Positions 15,440 through 23,095 of a DNA stretch of 64,000 nucleotides are shown one piece after another. Location: contig JAJFIR010000058.1 in assembly GCA_021774795.1 (NCBI GenBank), positions 1-64,000 on the forward strand, given 5' to 3'. This stretch comes from Emcibacteraceae bacterium. GTDB lineage: Bacteria > Pseudomonadota > Alphaproteobacteria > Sphingomonadales > Emcibacteraceae. The position numbers and the translations under genes were made by a program. Position 1 is the first letter of the stretch. The number at the start of each line of letters is the position of its first letter. A model generated the notes under the pieces. It was not told the DNA's origin. It worked only from the letters and a program-made list of their open reading frames with translations, and searched no databases.

Positions 15440-15858
15440 ATTTCCCTTGAAATTTTCTTACCCTGTGGATTTAAGATGCCAGTACGTCTATTTCTTTTTG
15501 TGCCGGTCCAGCCTCGAGCAATGTATTCTTCTATCAATTTACCTATCTGAGATTGAAACGTTATAGTGATCTTCAGGTCTTTTCTATTAGACATAGCATG
15601 ACAAGCCATGAACATTCTATCTACTTCACCATCACTAAGAGTGATACCAGCATGTTGAAATTCTTGATAAAGTTTCTTCTTTGAAATGTGATGAGTATGA
15701 TCAGCCTGACCTCTGTCGTTGTACGACCAACCACATGAGAAACATGTGAAATCTCTCAAACCCTTTGATTGTTTAGACTGCCTATTGCAAACACCACAAG
15801 ATGCTCTTCGTTTTGGTGTTGGCATTATGATTTTTGGTGGTGGTAGTTGTTTTTGCAT
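15436..15858 (-). CDS. Zinc-ribbon protein, unknown function
   Basis: 140 residues. Two CxxC pairs (CGVCNRQ near 21, CFSCGWS near 39) form a zinc ribbon; HTHH follows at about 54. Basic C-terminus (WTGTKRNRRTG). Could be a nucleic-acid-binding or HNH-like protein, but the HNH catalytic pattern is not clear. Placed between the SbcC-like ATPase and the tRNA. Confidence 0.55.
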   Translation of the reverse strand: MQKQLPPPKIIMPTPKRRASCGVCNRQSKQSKGLRDFTCFSCGWSYNDRGQADHTHHISKKKLYQEFQHAGITLSDGEVDRMFMACHAMSNRKDLKITITFQSQIGKLIEEYIARGWTGTKRNRRTGILNPQGKKISREI

Positions 15859-15895
15859 ATCGCCCTACATTAATATCTGAAGTTGTTATTGTACA

Positions 15896-18163
15896 TCAAT
15901 GCTTCAAAATGCTACCATCGTTTGTCTTCATAACAACAATGACATCATCCATCATTCGCTTTAGTTTTTCATCTTGAGTGATGACGAAAATTTTCTTAAA
16001 GTAACCTTTCACCATCAATTGATTGAGAATGAGTATGAGTCGTTCTTTGCCTTCTTCGTCTAAGGCACCACATACTTCATCCAAGAACAATGTTTCTAAT
16101 TTAGCACCAGACCTGCCAAGCAAATACATGCTATATGCTAGGTGTATTGCAACATCTGCTCGAGATTTCTCACCACCACTGAAGAGACCATAGCTATATT
16201 TTTTACTATCTAACGTGAGCACTATCTCAAAAGTATCTTTAGTCTTTTGGTTCTTCTCTGCATCTTTGGACCTCAGAGTTTTTTGAGTTATGAAATCGAC
16301 ATCCATTCGACCATTTGATAGCTGTTCTAAAAAGTGCTTTGCGTGATATTCTATTTCGGGTATTGCCTGTTCCAACAAAGCATGCGGAATCCCATTACTA
16401 TACATCTTCTGTGTGAAGTCTAAAATATTCTTAGTCTCATCAAGCGATAACAATTCTTTCTTCTTCTTCTTGACATCTTTTAATGTCTTCTCATTAGACT
16501 CAATATTTGCCTTGTTCGTCCTAATAGTGTCTTTACAGTCGTCTATTGCTGTTTCGTATTTTTTCACAGATTCACGAAACTCATCAAGTTCTGTTTCAAC
16601 ACTTTCGATCTCTTTGACAGCTTCGTGGTTTTCGTTATATTGAGCTTCTACCTTTTCACCCTCATCTTCGACTTTCTTTAGAAGCTTACGATATGCAACC
16701 TTTTCGTCTTCAGCTGCACTAATCTTAGTGTCGCACTGATCTACTTGTTCTTGATATTCGCGTATAGTTTCTTGAAGAGTATCGATTGACCTTACTGCAT
16801 CATCTATGATTTCTTGAGTACCTACGTCTTCATCAAAATCAGCTTTCAAATCATCGTATGTTTTAGAATCCTGTTCTTTGAGCTTTCTACATTTCAACAA
16901 CTTACGTTTTACGTTGAATATTTTAGTTTTTATTTTCTTTTGTTGTTCTTCGATTGCATCATTGTCTACATTAGTACAAAGTCTCTCAGAACCCGGACAA
17001 GTTACAGTGTTTGTAGACTCTAATTGAGTTTCTAATTTTTCAAGGTCTCGTTCTACATCTTTAAAAGCATTCGATGACTCTGTAGCCTTTTCGTGACATG
17101 CCATGACCTGTTCTTGAGATATACCGTGTAGGTGTTCTTGTGCTTGTACTAAACCAGTTTCACTTTCTTGTAGTGTTTCCTTGTGCGTTGGTAGAAATTG
17201 TCTTGCGTTACTTGCATTACTTGTAAAGCCTGAGATTTTTTGATCGATGCTTTTAATCATTCGTTCGTGCGATGTCTTTTCTCTACCGAGCTCACCAAGT
17301 TTTTCTTCTAATTCGTCAATTGATTCTTTCTTTGCTATCAATGACATGAATTTCATATTGAGTTCTTCTACTTTAGCTTTTTCGTCTTTCAATGTAGATT
17401 GATGAGCCTTCATAACCTTTTCTGTATTCTCTATGCTCAATTTGTCTTCTTCAATTTCAGTGTTTAGAGCATCTGAATCGTTTTCATCTAGATAAAATTG
17501 CAGGTTATCTATATTTTTGACTACTATTTTTCTCTTGTCTTTGCACTTTTCACCGTACGCAGTCCATTTTTGTTTGTTGACTGCTACACCCAACAAATCT
17601 TCTCGTTCCTTGATCCCAGCTCTAGCAAATGCATTCATGTTGCCTTGTTCAAAACACACACTGTTTATGAATAATTCACAATTGCAACCTAGTTCTTCTT
17701 CTATTGCTTTTTGCACTGTTGCAATTGCTGACAACCGCTTTCCACTATTCTTGTCAATACTAGCACTTTGTCTCAATGGCTTCCATTCACCATCTACTAA
17801 CATGAAAGCAGACAATGTTTGTTTACCTTCGAACTTGATGTGTCTCTTTAATTTGAATATTTTGTCATTTGCCTCGAATTCAATTTCACCATAACCTTCT
17901 TCTACTCTTGTATCTCCTTCAACTATTCGTAGTACTTCATCATTGAGAAGCTCTTTACTCCATTCACCACGCATCCGACCAAAAGTCACCCATTCTGGTA
18001 TATCGACAAAGAACATCGACTTACCACTGCCATTTGATTCTTTCTTAGAACCTTCTTCATTGTTTATACCAAGAACCATTTGAATCAACGGTTCGGGTCC
18101 CATTATGTACTCTTGATCTACGAATGGGCCTATATTAACTGCTCTTATTCTTAGTAGATTCAC
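15896..18163 (-). CDS. sbcC: SbcC/gp46-like recombination ATPase
   Basis: 755 residues. Walker A NGSGKS (44-49), two long coiled coils, a central TCPGSERLC, then signature SGGEKSR and Walker B LFLDEVCGALD near the C-terminus. This is the SMC-like subunit that works with the SbcD nuclease (T4 gp46/gp47) to resect DNA ends for recombination-dependent replication. GTG start. Oddity: the zinc-hook cysteines are separated by six residues (CPGSERLC) instead of the usual CxxC. Confidence 0.88.
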   Translation of the reverse strand: MNLLRIRAVNIGPFVDQEYIMGPEPLIQMVLGINNEEGSKKESNGSGKSMFFVDIPEWVTFGRMRGEWSKELLNDEVLRIVEGDTRVEEGYGEIEFEANDKIFKLKRHIKFEGKQTLSAFMLVDGEWKPLRQSASIDKNSGKRLSAIATVQKAIEEELGCNCELFINSVCFEQGNMNAFARAGIKEREDLLGVAVNKQKWTAYGEKCKDKRKIVVKNIDNLQFYLDENDSDALNTEIEEDKLSIENTEKVMKAHQSTLKDEKAKVEELNMKFMSLIAKKESIDELEEKLGELGREKTSHERMIKSIDQKISGFTSNASNARQFLPTHKETLQESETGLVQAQEHLHGISQEQVMACHEKATESSNAFKDVERDLEKLETQLESTNTVTCPGSERLCTNVDNDAIEEQQKKIKTKIFNVKRKLLKCRKLKEQDSKTYDDLKADFDEDVGTQEIIDDAVRSIDTLQETIREYQEQVDQCDTKISAAEDEKVAYRKLLKKVEDEGEKVEAQYNENHEAVKEIESVETELDEFRESVKKYETAIDDCKDTIRTNKANIESNEKTLKDVKKKKKELLSLDETKNILDFTQKMYSNGIPHALLEQAIPEIEYHAKHFLEQLSNGRMDVDFITQKTLRSKDAEKNQKTKDTFEIVLTLDSKKYSYGLFSGGEKSRADVAIHLAYSMYLLGRSGAKLETLFLDEVCGALDEEGKERLILILNQLMVKGYFKKIFVITQDEKLKRMMDDVIVVMKTNDGSILKH

Positions 18164-18458
18164 TACCCAACCTCAAATCGTATAAAGTATCTTGACCTTT
18201 GACTCTGATTGCTAAATCTATTCTATCTTTATGTCTCACATCAAAAGCTATGTGTGTTATATTACCACCTGCCATGCCATCCAAAAGTATACCAAGCTGA
18301 TTCTTCAATTCATCTACTACGACAACGTTTTTATTTTTGAGCTCTATAAAGCCAGCTTTTTCACATGCTTCTAAATAGCTATGTTCTTTGAAGCCTTCAT
18401 TGTAAGCCTTTTCTATTTTCTTTAGAAGTGCTTTCTTTTCATGTTCTGACTTCGCCAC
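18135..18458 (-). CDS. Unknown protein between SbcC and SbcD
   Basis: 107 residues from GTG with GGAG six bases upstream. Overlaps SbcD by 20 bases and SbcC by 29. Helical N-terminus, then beta strands (NKNVVVVDELKNQLGILLDG). Its position inside the gp47/gp46 pair suggests a role with that complex. Not recognised. Confidence 0.6.
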   Translation of the reverse strand: MAKSEHEKKALLKKIEKAYNEGFKEHSYLEACEKAGFIELKNKNVVVVDELKNQLGILLDGMAGGNITHIAFDVRHKDRIDLAIRVKGQDTLYDLRLGSESTKNKSS

Positions 18459-19581
18459 TTAGTTCTCCATGTAAGTTCAAAATTTTTGGCACCCAACTCT
18501 TTTCAACCTTTGAACTTTTTAAATAAGCGGATACTAATTCGTCATCTTTCATTTCACTAGTAGCTTCAATTTTCAATTTTCTATCTACTTGTATCACGTT
18601 CCATTGTATTGGTACGTAATGAAAGACCTTCTCTTCTCTCAAAAATTCATAAATAGGTTTTGGATTAAAACGATGCTTTGTCGTGAGCTTGATCTTTACT
18701 ATCTTGTCTGTTAGTTCACCTTCAAAATTTTCTTTCAACGTAGACAATACGTCTTCCAACGAAGCATCGTCGCAATCCATTTCAATTTCTGCAAATTCTC
18801 TTGAGGGTATAGACCTCTTGTCTATGTCAAGCACACCTTCTGAAAGATGAAGCATATTGTAGTATTTTTCTACATTTTCTCCAAAATCTTTAATGTAAGG
18901 ACTACCACAGTAGCCCCCAGTAACACCGTCACTTCCAAACATCTCATACTTGTGTATATGACCAAGTGCAACATAATCAAATTTCTCCATGAGTTTGAAT
19001 TTTAATCGTATTTCATCGATCTCCAAACCATAAAATGAAGATTCTACAGAATAGTGCGATACGAATATATTGTACTTATCTTCTTCAATTGGTACGTTTT
19101 TCATCCAATCATCAATATATGCTTGTAGTTCCTTATTATTTGCATGACCTAATTGATTCTTTGTGAAATATGGCAAACAATGGTAAACTACACCGTCTGA
19201 TTCAAATATTTCTGGTTCTAAATCAACAACATGAACATTTGGATACTTGAGAGCTTTGAGATAAGAAACTGAAGTGCTAGTGCCAAAACCACCGTCAAGA
19301 TCGTGATTACCAACAACCACGATAACAATGATCCCAGCAGATACCAAACGCTGGATCTGTCCACAGAATTTCTCAATGAGGAGAGCTTCCGGATTTCTTT
19401 CTTCGTTAATGTCGCCTGCGATGATGATGTGTTGTGCTTTTTGTTTGATTGCATCGTCTACCACATATTCGAATGCTTTGAGAGCATCCTCAAAACCTTT
19501 GTTTAATCCAGTTTTTGGGTTCGTACCACCCCAGGGCCAATTCTTAAGTCCTAGGTCTGATGTGTGGGCAATCCTGAACAT
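18439..19581 (-). CDS. sbcD: SbcD/gp47-like nuclease
   Basis: 380 residues. Metallophosphoesterase motifs IIAGDINEERNP, VVVGNHDLDG, SHYSVES and ALGHIHKYEMF are intact. Motif I, normally DxHLG, reads HTSDLGLKN, so the metal-binding His is replaced by Gly. Partner of the SbcC-like ATPase in end resection. The start overlaps the end of the gene upstream. Confidence 0.85.
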   Translation of the reverse strand: MFRIAHTSDLGLKNWPWGGTNPKTGLNKGFEDALKAFEYVVDDAIKQKAQHIIIAGDINEERNPEALLIEKFCGQIQRLVSAGIIVIVVVGNHDLDGGFGTSTSVSYLKALKYPNVHVVDLEPEIFESDGVVYHCLPYFTKNQLGHANNKELQAYIDDWMKNVPIEEDKYNIFVSHYSVESSFYGLEIDEIRLKFKLMEKFDYVALGHIHKYEMFGSDGVTGGYCGSPYIKDFGENVEKYYNMLHLSEGVLDIDKRSIPSREFAEIEMDCDDASLEDVLSTLKENFEGELTDKIVKIKLTTKHRFNPKPIYEFLREEKVFHYVPIQWNVIQVDRKLKIEATSEMKDDELVSAYLKSSKVEKSWVPKILNLHGELSGEVRT

Positions 19582-19820
19582 CCCTTATCCTCTGCTATTT
19601 TTGAAAGTATTTGTCCAAGACTAGGTTCTATGTGAAACCCACCTTCATCTTCCCAGTACCTGATTTCATATTCTCTATATACTGAAATGTGAGATAGCTT
19701 GTCTTCAGAATAATAGTCAACACCTTTGATGACTACAGTTCCGTCAGCTATCAACAGCTCGCATCCAACATCAAAGAACTTTTTAATGTCATCGAGCCAC
19801 TTAATGAGCCGATAATCCAC
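19551..19820 (-). CDS. Protein of unknown function
   Basis: 89 residues from GTG at 19820, preceded by GGAGG at a six-base spacing, which is better than the ATG at 19841. Beta-rich (CELLIADGTVVIKGVDYYSE). Overlaps SbcD by 31 bases. Not recognised. Confidence 0.55.
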   Translation of the reverse strand: MDYRLIKWLDDIKKFFDVGCELLIADGTVVIKGVDYYSEDKLSHISVYREYEIRYWEDEGGFHIEPSLGQILSKIAEDKGCSGLPTHQT

Positions 19821-20106
19821 TCGGTGCCTCCAACTTTTCATTTATTAGTAGTCTAATTTCTTCCATCTTTTCATTGTACTTTTCAGGTTTATCAGAGATT
19901 TCTTTGATCTCACTTACAAACCCACTCAACAATGCTACTAATTTTTCAATCATCTCCTTCTTGAGATCATCTTTTCTCTCTGAGACTCTATAATGACTCA
20001 AAGCAATTGTATTTGCCAATATTCTCTCAACACAGAGGATTTGCTCATTATCTGTAATAAGCAACCTTCTGCATATTTCTTTTGCTAACTCAAGTGTGTT
20101 GTTCAT
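19801..20106 (-). CDS. Helical protein, unknown function
   Basis: 101 residues, almost all helix (LKKEMIEKLVALLSGFVSEI). Coupled to recA by a TAATG junction. Not recognised; the position suggests a recombination accessory. Confidence 0.6.
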   Translation of the reverse strand: MNNTLELAKEICRRLLITDNEQILCVERILANTIALSHYRVSERKDDLKKEMIEKLVALLSGFVSEIKEISDKPEKYNEKMEEIRLLINEKLEAPSGLSAH

Positions 20107-21173
20107 TAGAACTCTCCCAGTATTTTGTCAATTGGTTCTGGGTCTTCTTTATACATGTTCTTGAAACCTTTATAACCACAGAATTTTTTAGACTTCTCGC
20201 CGAGTGCTTTAAATTGTCGCCATGGCTTCTTTACATAGGGTGCTAAAGATTTATCTTGTACCACCTTCCACATGTCCCAGTGTTTATCAAAACCCTCTCC
20301 AAATATTATGAGACCTTCACACTCCTTAAAGGGTGGCGCTAATTTGTTCTTGACTACTTTTGCTTTAGTCAGATTGCCAATTACTACATCACCTTGTTTC
20401 TCAGAACCAATTCTTGAAATTCTAATCCTAACAGAAGCATAGAATTTTAATGCGTTGCCACCAGTAGTAGTTTCTGGTGATCCAAATGTCACACCAATCT
20501 TAGACCTAGTTTGATTTATGAACACAATTGTAACGTTCGACTTACCACACACAGCAGTCAGTGTTCTTAATTGTTGAGACATCATTCTCGCATGTACACC
20601 CATACCAGCACCTTTGCCATCTTCATCAAGGATGCCTTTAATTTCTGCTTCAGGTGTCAAAGCTGCTACAGAGTCTACAATCATTATTACTGGTACGTTT
20701 TTAAGTTCCGATTTTTTAGACTCTTGTTCGGTCTTTTTTGAAATCATTTTATTCATAATCTCAAAAACCTGTTCACCATAGTCAGGTTGATTGAGCAACC
20801 AAGTATCGACATTAACACCCAAGGCTTTAGCATATTCAATATCAATTGCGTGTTCTGCATCTAAAAAGGCGACAACACCGCCTACTTTTTGACACTCTGC
20901 TGCCATATGTAGTGCTAATGTTGTCTTGCCACTAGATTCTGGACCATAAACCTCAATAATTCGACCTCTAGGTGCACCGTCTATACCAGATGCTTCATCA
21001 AGAGCACTCCAACCATAGCTGAAGGCTTTCTTGACTCTCTTTTTACCATCTTCATTCATCTGCATTATGGCTTCTACACCAAAATCCTTCTGAACTGAGG
21101 TCTTAAGAAAGTCGATGACCATCTGCTGATCATCAACCTTCTTAACTTTTTCTTTGGGTTTGTCCTTAGACAT
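20106..21173 (-). CDS. recA: RecA recombinase
   Basis: 355 residues from the ATG at 21173 (AAGG five bases upstream). Walker A GPESSGKTTLALH, the FLDAEHAIDIEYA segment, Walker B VIMIVDSVAALTP, and the loop-L1/L2 regions (GKGAGMGVHARMMSQQLR; FINQTRSKIGVTFGSPETTT) are those of bacterial RecA rather than of T4 UvsX. Catalyses strand exchange with SbcCD and ssDNA-binding protein. The C-terminus is shorter and basic. Confidence 0.92.
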   Translation of the reverse strand: MSKDKPKEKVKKVDDQQMVIDFLKTSVQKDFGVEAIMQMNEDGKKRVKKAFSYGWSALDEASGIDGAPRGRIIEVYGPESSGKTTLALHMAAECQKVGGVVAFLDAEHAIDIEYAKALGVNVDTWLLNQPDYGEQVFEIMNKMISKKTEQESKKSELKNVPVIMIVDSVAALTPEAEIKGILDEDGKGAGMGVHARMMSQQLRTLTAVCGKSNVTIVFINQTRSKIGVTFGSPETTTGGNALKFYASVRIRISRIGSEKQGDVVIGNLTKAKVVKNKLAPPFKECEGLIIFGEGFDKHWDMWKVVQDKSLAPYVKKPWRQFKALGEKSKKFCGYKGFKNMYKEDPEPIDKILGEF

Positions 21174-22245
21174 CAGTACCTTCATCCTCTAGTCCTTCAA
21201 ATGCTACACCACACTCAGGGCATTTGCTTGACGTAACTGGGATCATAGCTTCACACTCTGGGCATTCAGCCATTTCTTCTTCGGGTTCTGGTTCTGGCTC
21301 AGGTTCTTTCTTCTTCACTGTCAATTTCTTTTTGCCAGTGTCTTTAGTTGCAGCCTTCTTTTCTACTTTCTTTGCAACTTTCTTTCCAACCTTTTCTTCA
21401 GGGTCTGTTTCTGTTTCTGGTTCTGACTCAGGTTCTTTTTTCTTCAAGCCACCACCTTTTGCAAATACAGACTTCTTCTTAGGTTTATCGGTCTTTTCCT
21501 CGCCTTTTTTATCACCCTTGACGCCTTCATTAAGCCACTTTTTGACTGTAGCTTCTGGTGTTGCGATGGTAATAGCTTCCAAGTCCCACAATTCATATTC
21601 TTTCTCTTCGTCTGTGAGCTCACTTTCATCATCCTTGAAACAAGAATATTTAGTCTCCAATTTCTTGCCAGACTTCTTCAACTTGATGTCATATTTTTCG
21701 TAGTCACCGTATTCTTCAAACATCTCTACGATAGCATCAAAGATTCCATTCTTGCCAGAACTAACACCAGCTTGTGACTTAGACTTACAGAGAATTTTAG
21801 TCTTCTTGTTCTTCTCACACCAATTGTCATCTCTATCGATGACATTCATGTAAGCATATTCTCTACCCTTCCAAGCACTCGGAAATTGATCTCCATCGGC
21901 CTTTCTATCGCCTACGATGATCTCTGCACGTTCAATCTCAGCCTCTGAATATTTACCTTCGGCTAAACCATCTTCGTCTGCTAGCAACACTCTTGCGTCA
22001 CTATAGACATCGTCCAGAAGATAACTACCAACTACTTCACCTTCTTCATTGTAGCGTTTTGTGCTAATTGCGTGTACAGATACACCATCTGCAGATTTGA
22101 ACCAATGTTCAAACACAAAGACGATGTCGCCAACAATACGCATCAAATTTCCGCCATCTTTTACAATTTTACGTTCAAAATCAGGTCTATTACCTTCTTC
22201 ATGATTTCGACGTTGCTTCTTAATGAAGCGATCAACACTTGCCAC
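21166..22245 (-). CDS. ssDNA-binding-like protein with Lys/Glu linker and zinc ribbon
   Basis: 359 residues. The N-terminal 230 residues resemble phage single-strand-binding proteins (KDGGNLMRIVGDIVFVFEHW, then a Trp/Cys segment). This is followed by about 90 residues of KKEPEPEP-type low complexity and a C-terminal zinc ribbon (CPECEAMI...CPECGVAF). Directly upstream of recA and overlapping it by eight bases. The ssDNA-binding role is inferred from position, size and acidic content. Confidence 0.6.
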   Translation of the reverse strand: MASVDRFIKKQRRNHEEGNRPDFERKIVKDGGNLMRIVGDIVFVFEHWFKSADGVSVHAISTKRYNEEGEVVGSYLLDDVYSDARVLLADEDGLAEGKYSEAEIERAEIIVGDRKADGDQFPSAWKGREYAYMNVIDRDDNWCEKNKKTKILCKSKSQAGVSSGKNGIFDAIVEMFEEYGDYEKYDIKLKKSGKKLETKYSCFKDDESELTDEEKEYELWDLEAITIATPEATVKKWLNEGVKGDKKGEEKTDKPKKKSVFAKGGGLKKKEPESEPETETDPEEKVGKKVAKKVEKKAATKDTGKKKLTVKKKEPEPEPEPEEEMAECPECEAMIPVTSSKCPECGVAFEGLEDEGTDV

Positions 22246-22481
22246 TAATTACCTCCTGATTGTTCACGTATGTCATTTTCTTTGCTTTCGATGAATGTTT
22301 CTACATGAGTTGTTATACGGCTTTGATGTTCTAACAAAGATTCGCCTGGCCGTCTATCAGACGAATATCCATAAGTGACAGAGACATTTTCCCAATTGCC
22401 TAAGTCAATTTTAGTACTAATGCTGTAGTGGATTCTATCTGTAGACCCACCTTCTTCAAATTGCTCATCATTTTTACTCAT
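22245..22481 (-). CDS. Small protein, unknown function
   Basis: 78 residues. A strand pair (WENVSVTYGYSSDRRPGESL) then a helix; common in phages next to recombination genes. One-base overlap with the ssDNA-binding-like gene. Not recognised. Confidence 0.6.
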   Translation of the reverse strand: MSKNDEQFEEGGSTDRIHYSISTKIDLGNWENVSVTYGYSSDRRPGESLLEHQSRITTHVETFIESKENDIREQSGGN

Positions 22482-22483
22482 TT

Positions 22484-23095
22484 CTACCTCAACTTTGCCT
22501 TCGACATCTCAATTTCTGTGGTCATATTCTTACTCAACGACTGGATGCTATTGATAGTATTTGACCACACCTTCACCATACCAGAAGCTATATTCACTTT
22601 TGATTCCATGTCTCGCAGCTTTTTCTTCCACTTGTCTACGTCATCTTTATTACACATATACATATGAGCCTCAATAGCTTTGACCGTCGGCTTTTTCTCA
22701 TCTATAGTGCCTTCTGCATCGGCATACCAAGTCTTTGTTATGCCCTCATACTCGTCCTTCATTGCTTCTAATTCTGCCCTAAGAATTTCGTGTTCGATTA
22801 TTGCCCAGCCGTAGTTGCCCGGATATTTAGCTAACAACTCATTCACGTCACCAAGAGAATAACTAGAACGTTCACCCTTGATAAGCTTTGTAGTCTCAAA
22901 TAGATGTCCGTGTCTCTCAACTGCATATTCTAAGTTAGACAATGCCTTTGAATGGTTAATAACAGTGTTAAATGATTCTACGTTGTATTTTTGAAGGTCT
23001 CTACTTACCTTTTTACCTAAGACTTTTTCACTTTTAGCTTCGGTGGTTTTCTCAGTTTTTGCTTTAAGTTTGAATTTTTTTTGACCGTCTGACAT
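22484..23095 (-). CDS. Helical protein, unknown function
   Basis: 203 residues, mostly helix (HEILRAELEAMKDEYEGITK) with a basic N-terminus. GGGAG precedes the ATG. Its first 79 bases overlap the 3' end of the DNA polymerase gene in another frame. Placed between polymerase and ssDNA-binding-like protein, so a replication accessory is plausible. Confidence 0.6.
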   Translation of the reverse strand: MSDGQKKFKLKAKTEKTTEAKSEKVLGKKVSRDLQKYNVESFNTVINHSKALSNLEYAVERHGHLFETTKLIKGERSSYSLGDVNELLAKYPGNYGWAIIEHEILRAELEAMKDEYEGITKTWYADAEGTIDEKKPTVKAIEAHMYMCNKDDVDKWKKKLRDMESKVNIASGMVKVWSNTINSIQSLSKNMTTEIEMSKAKLR

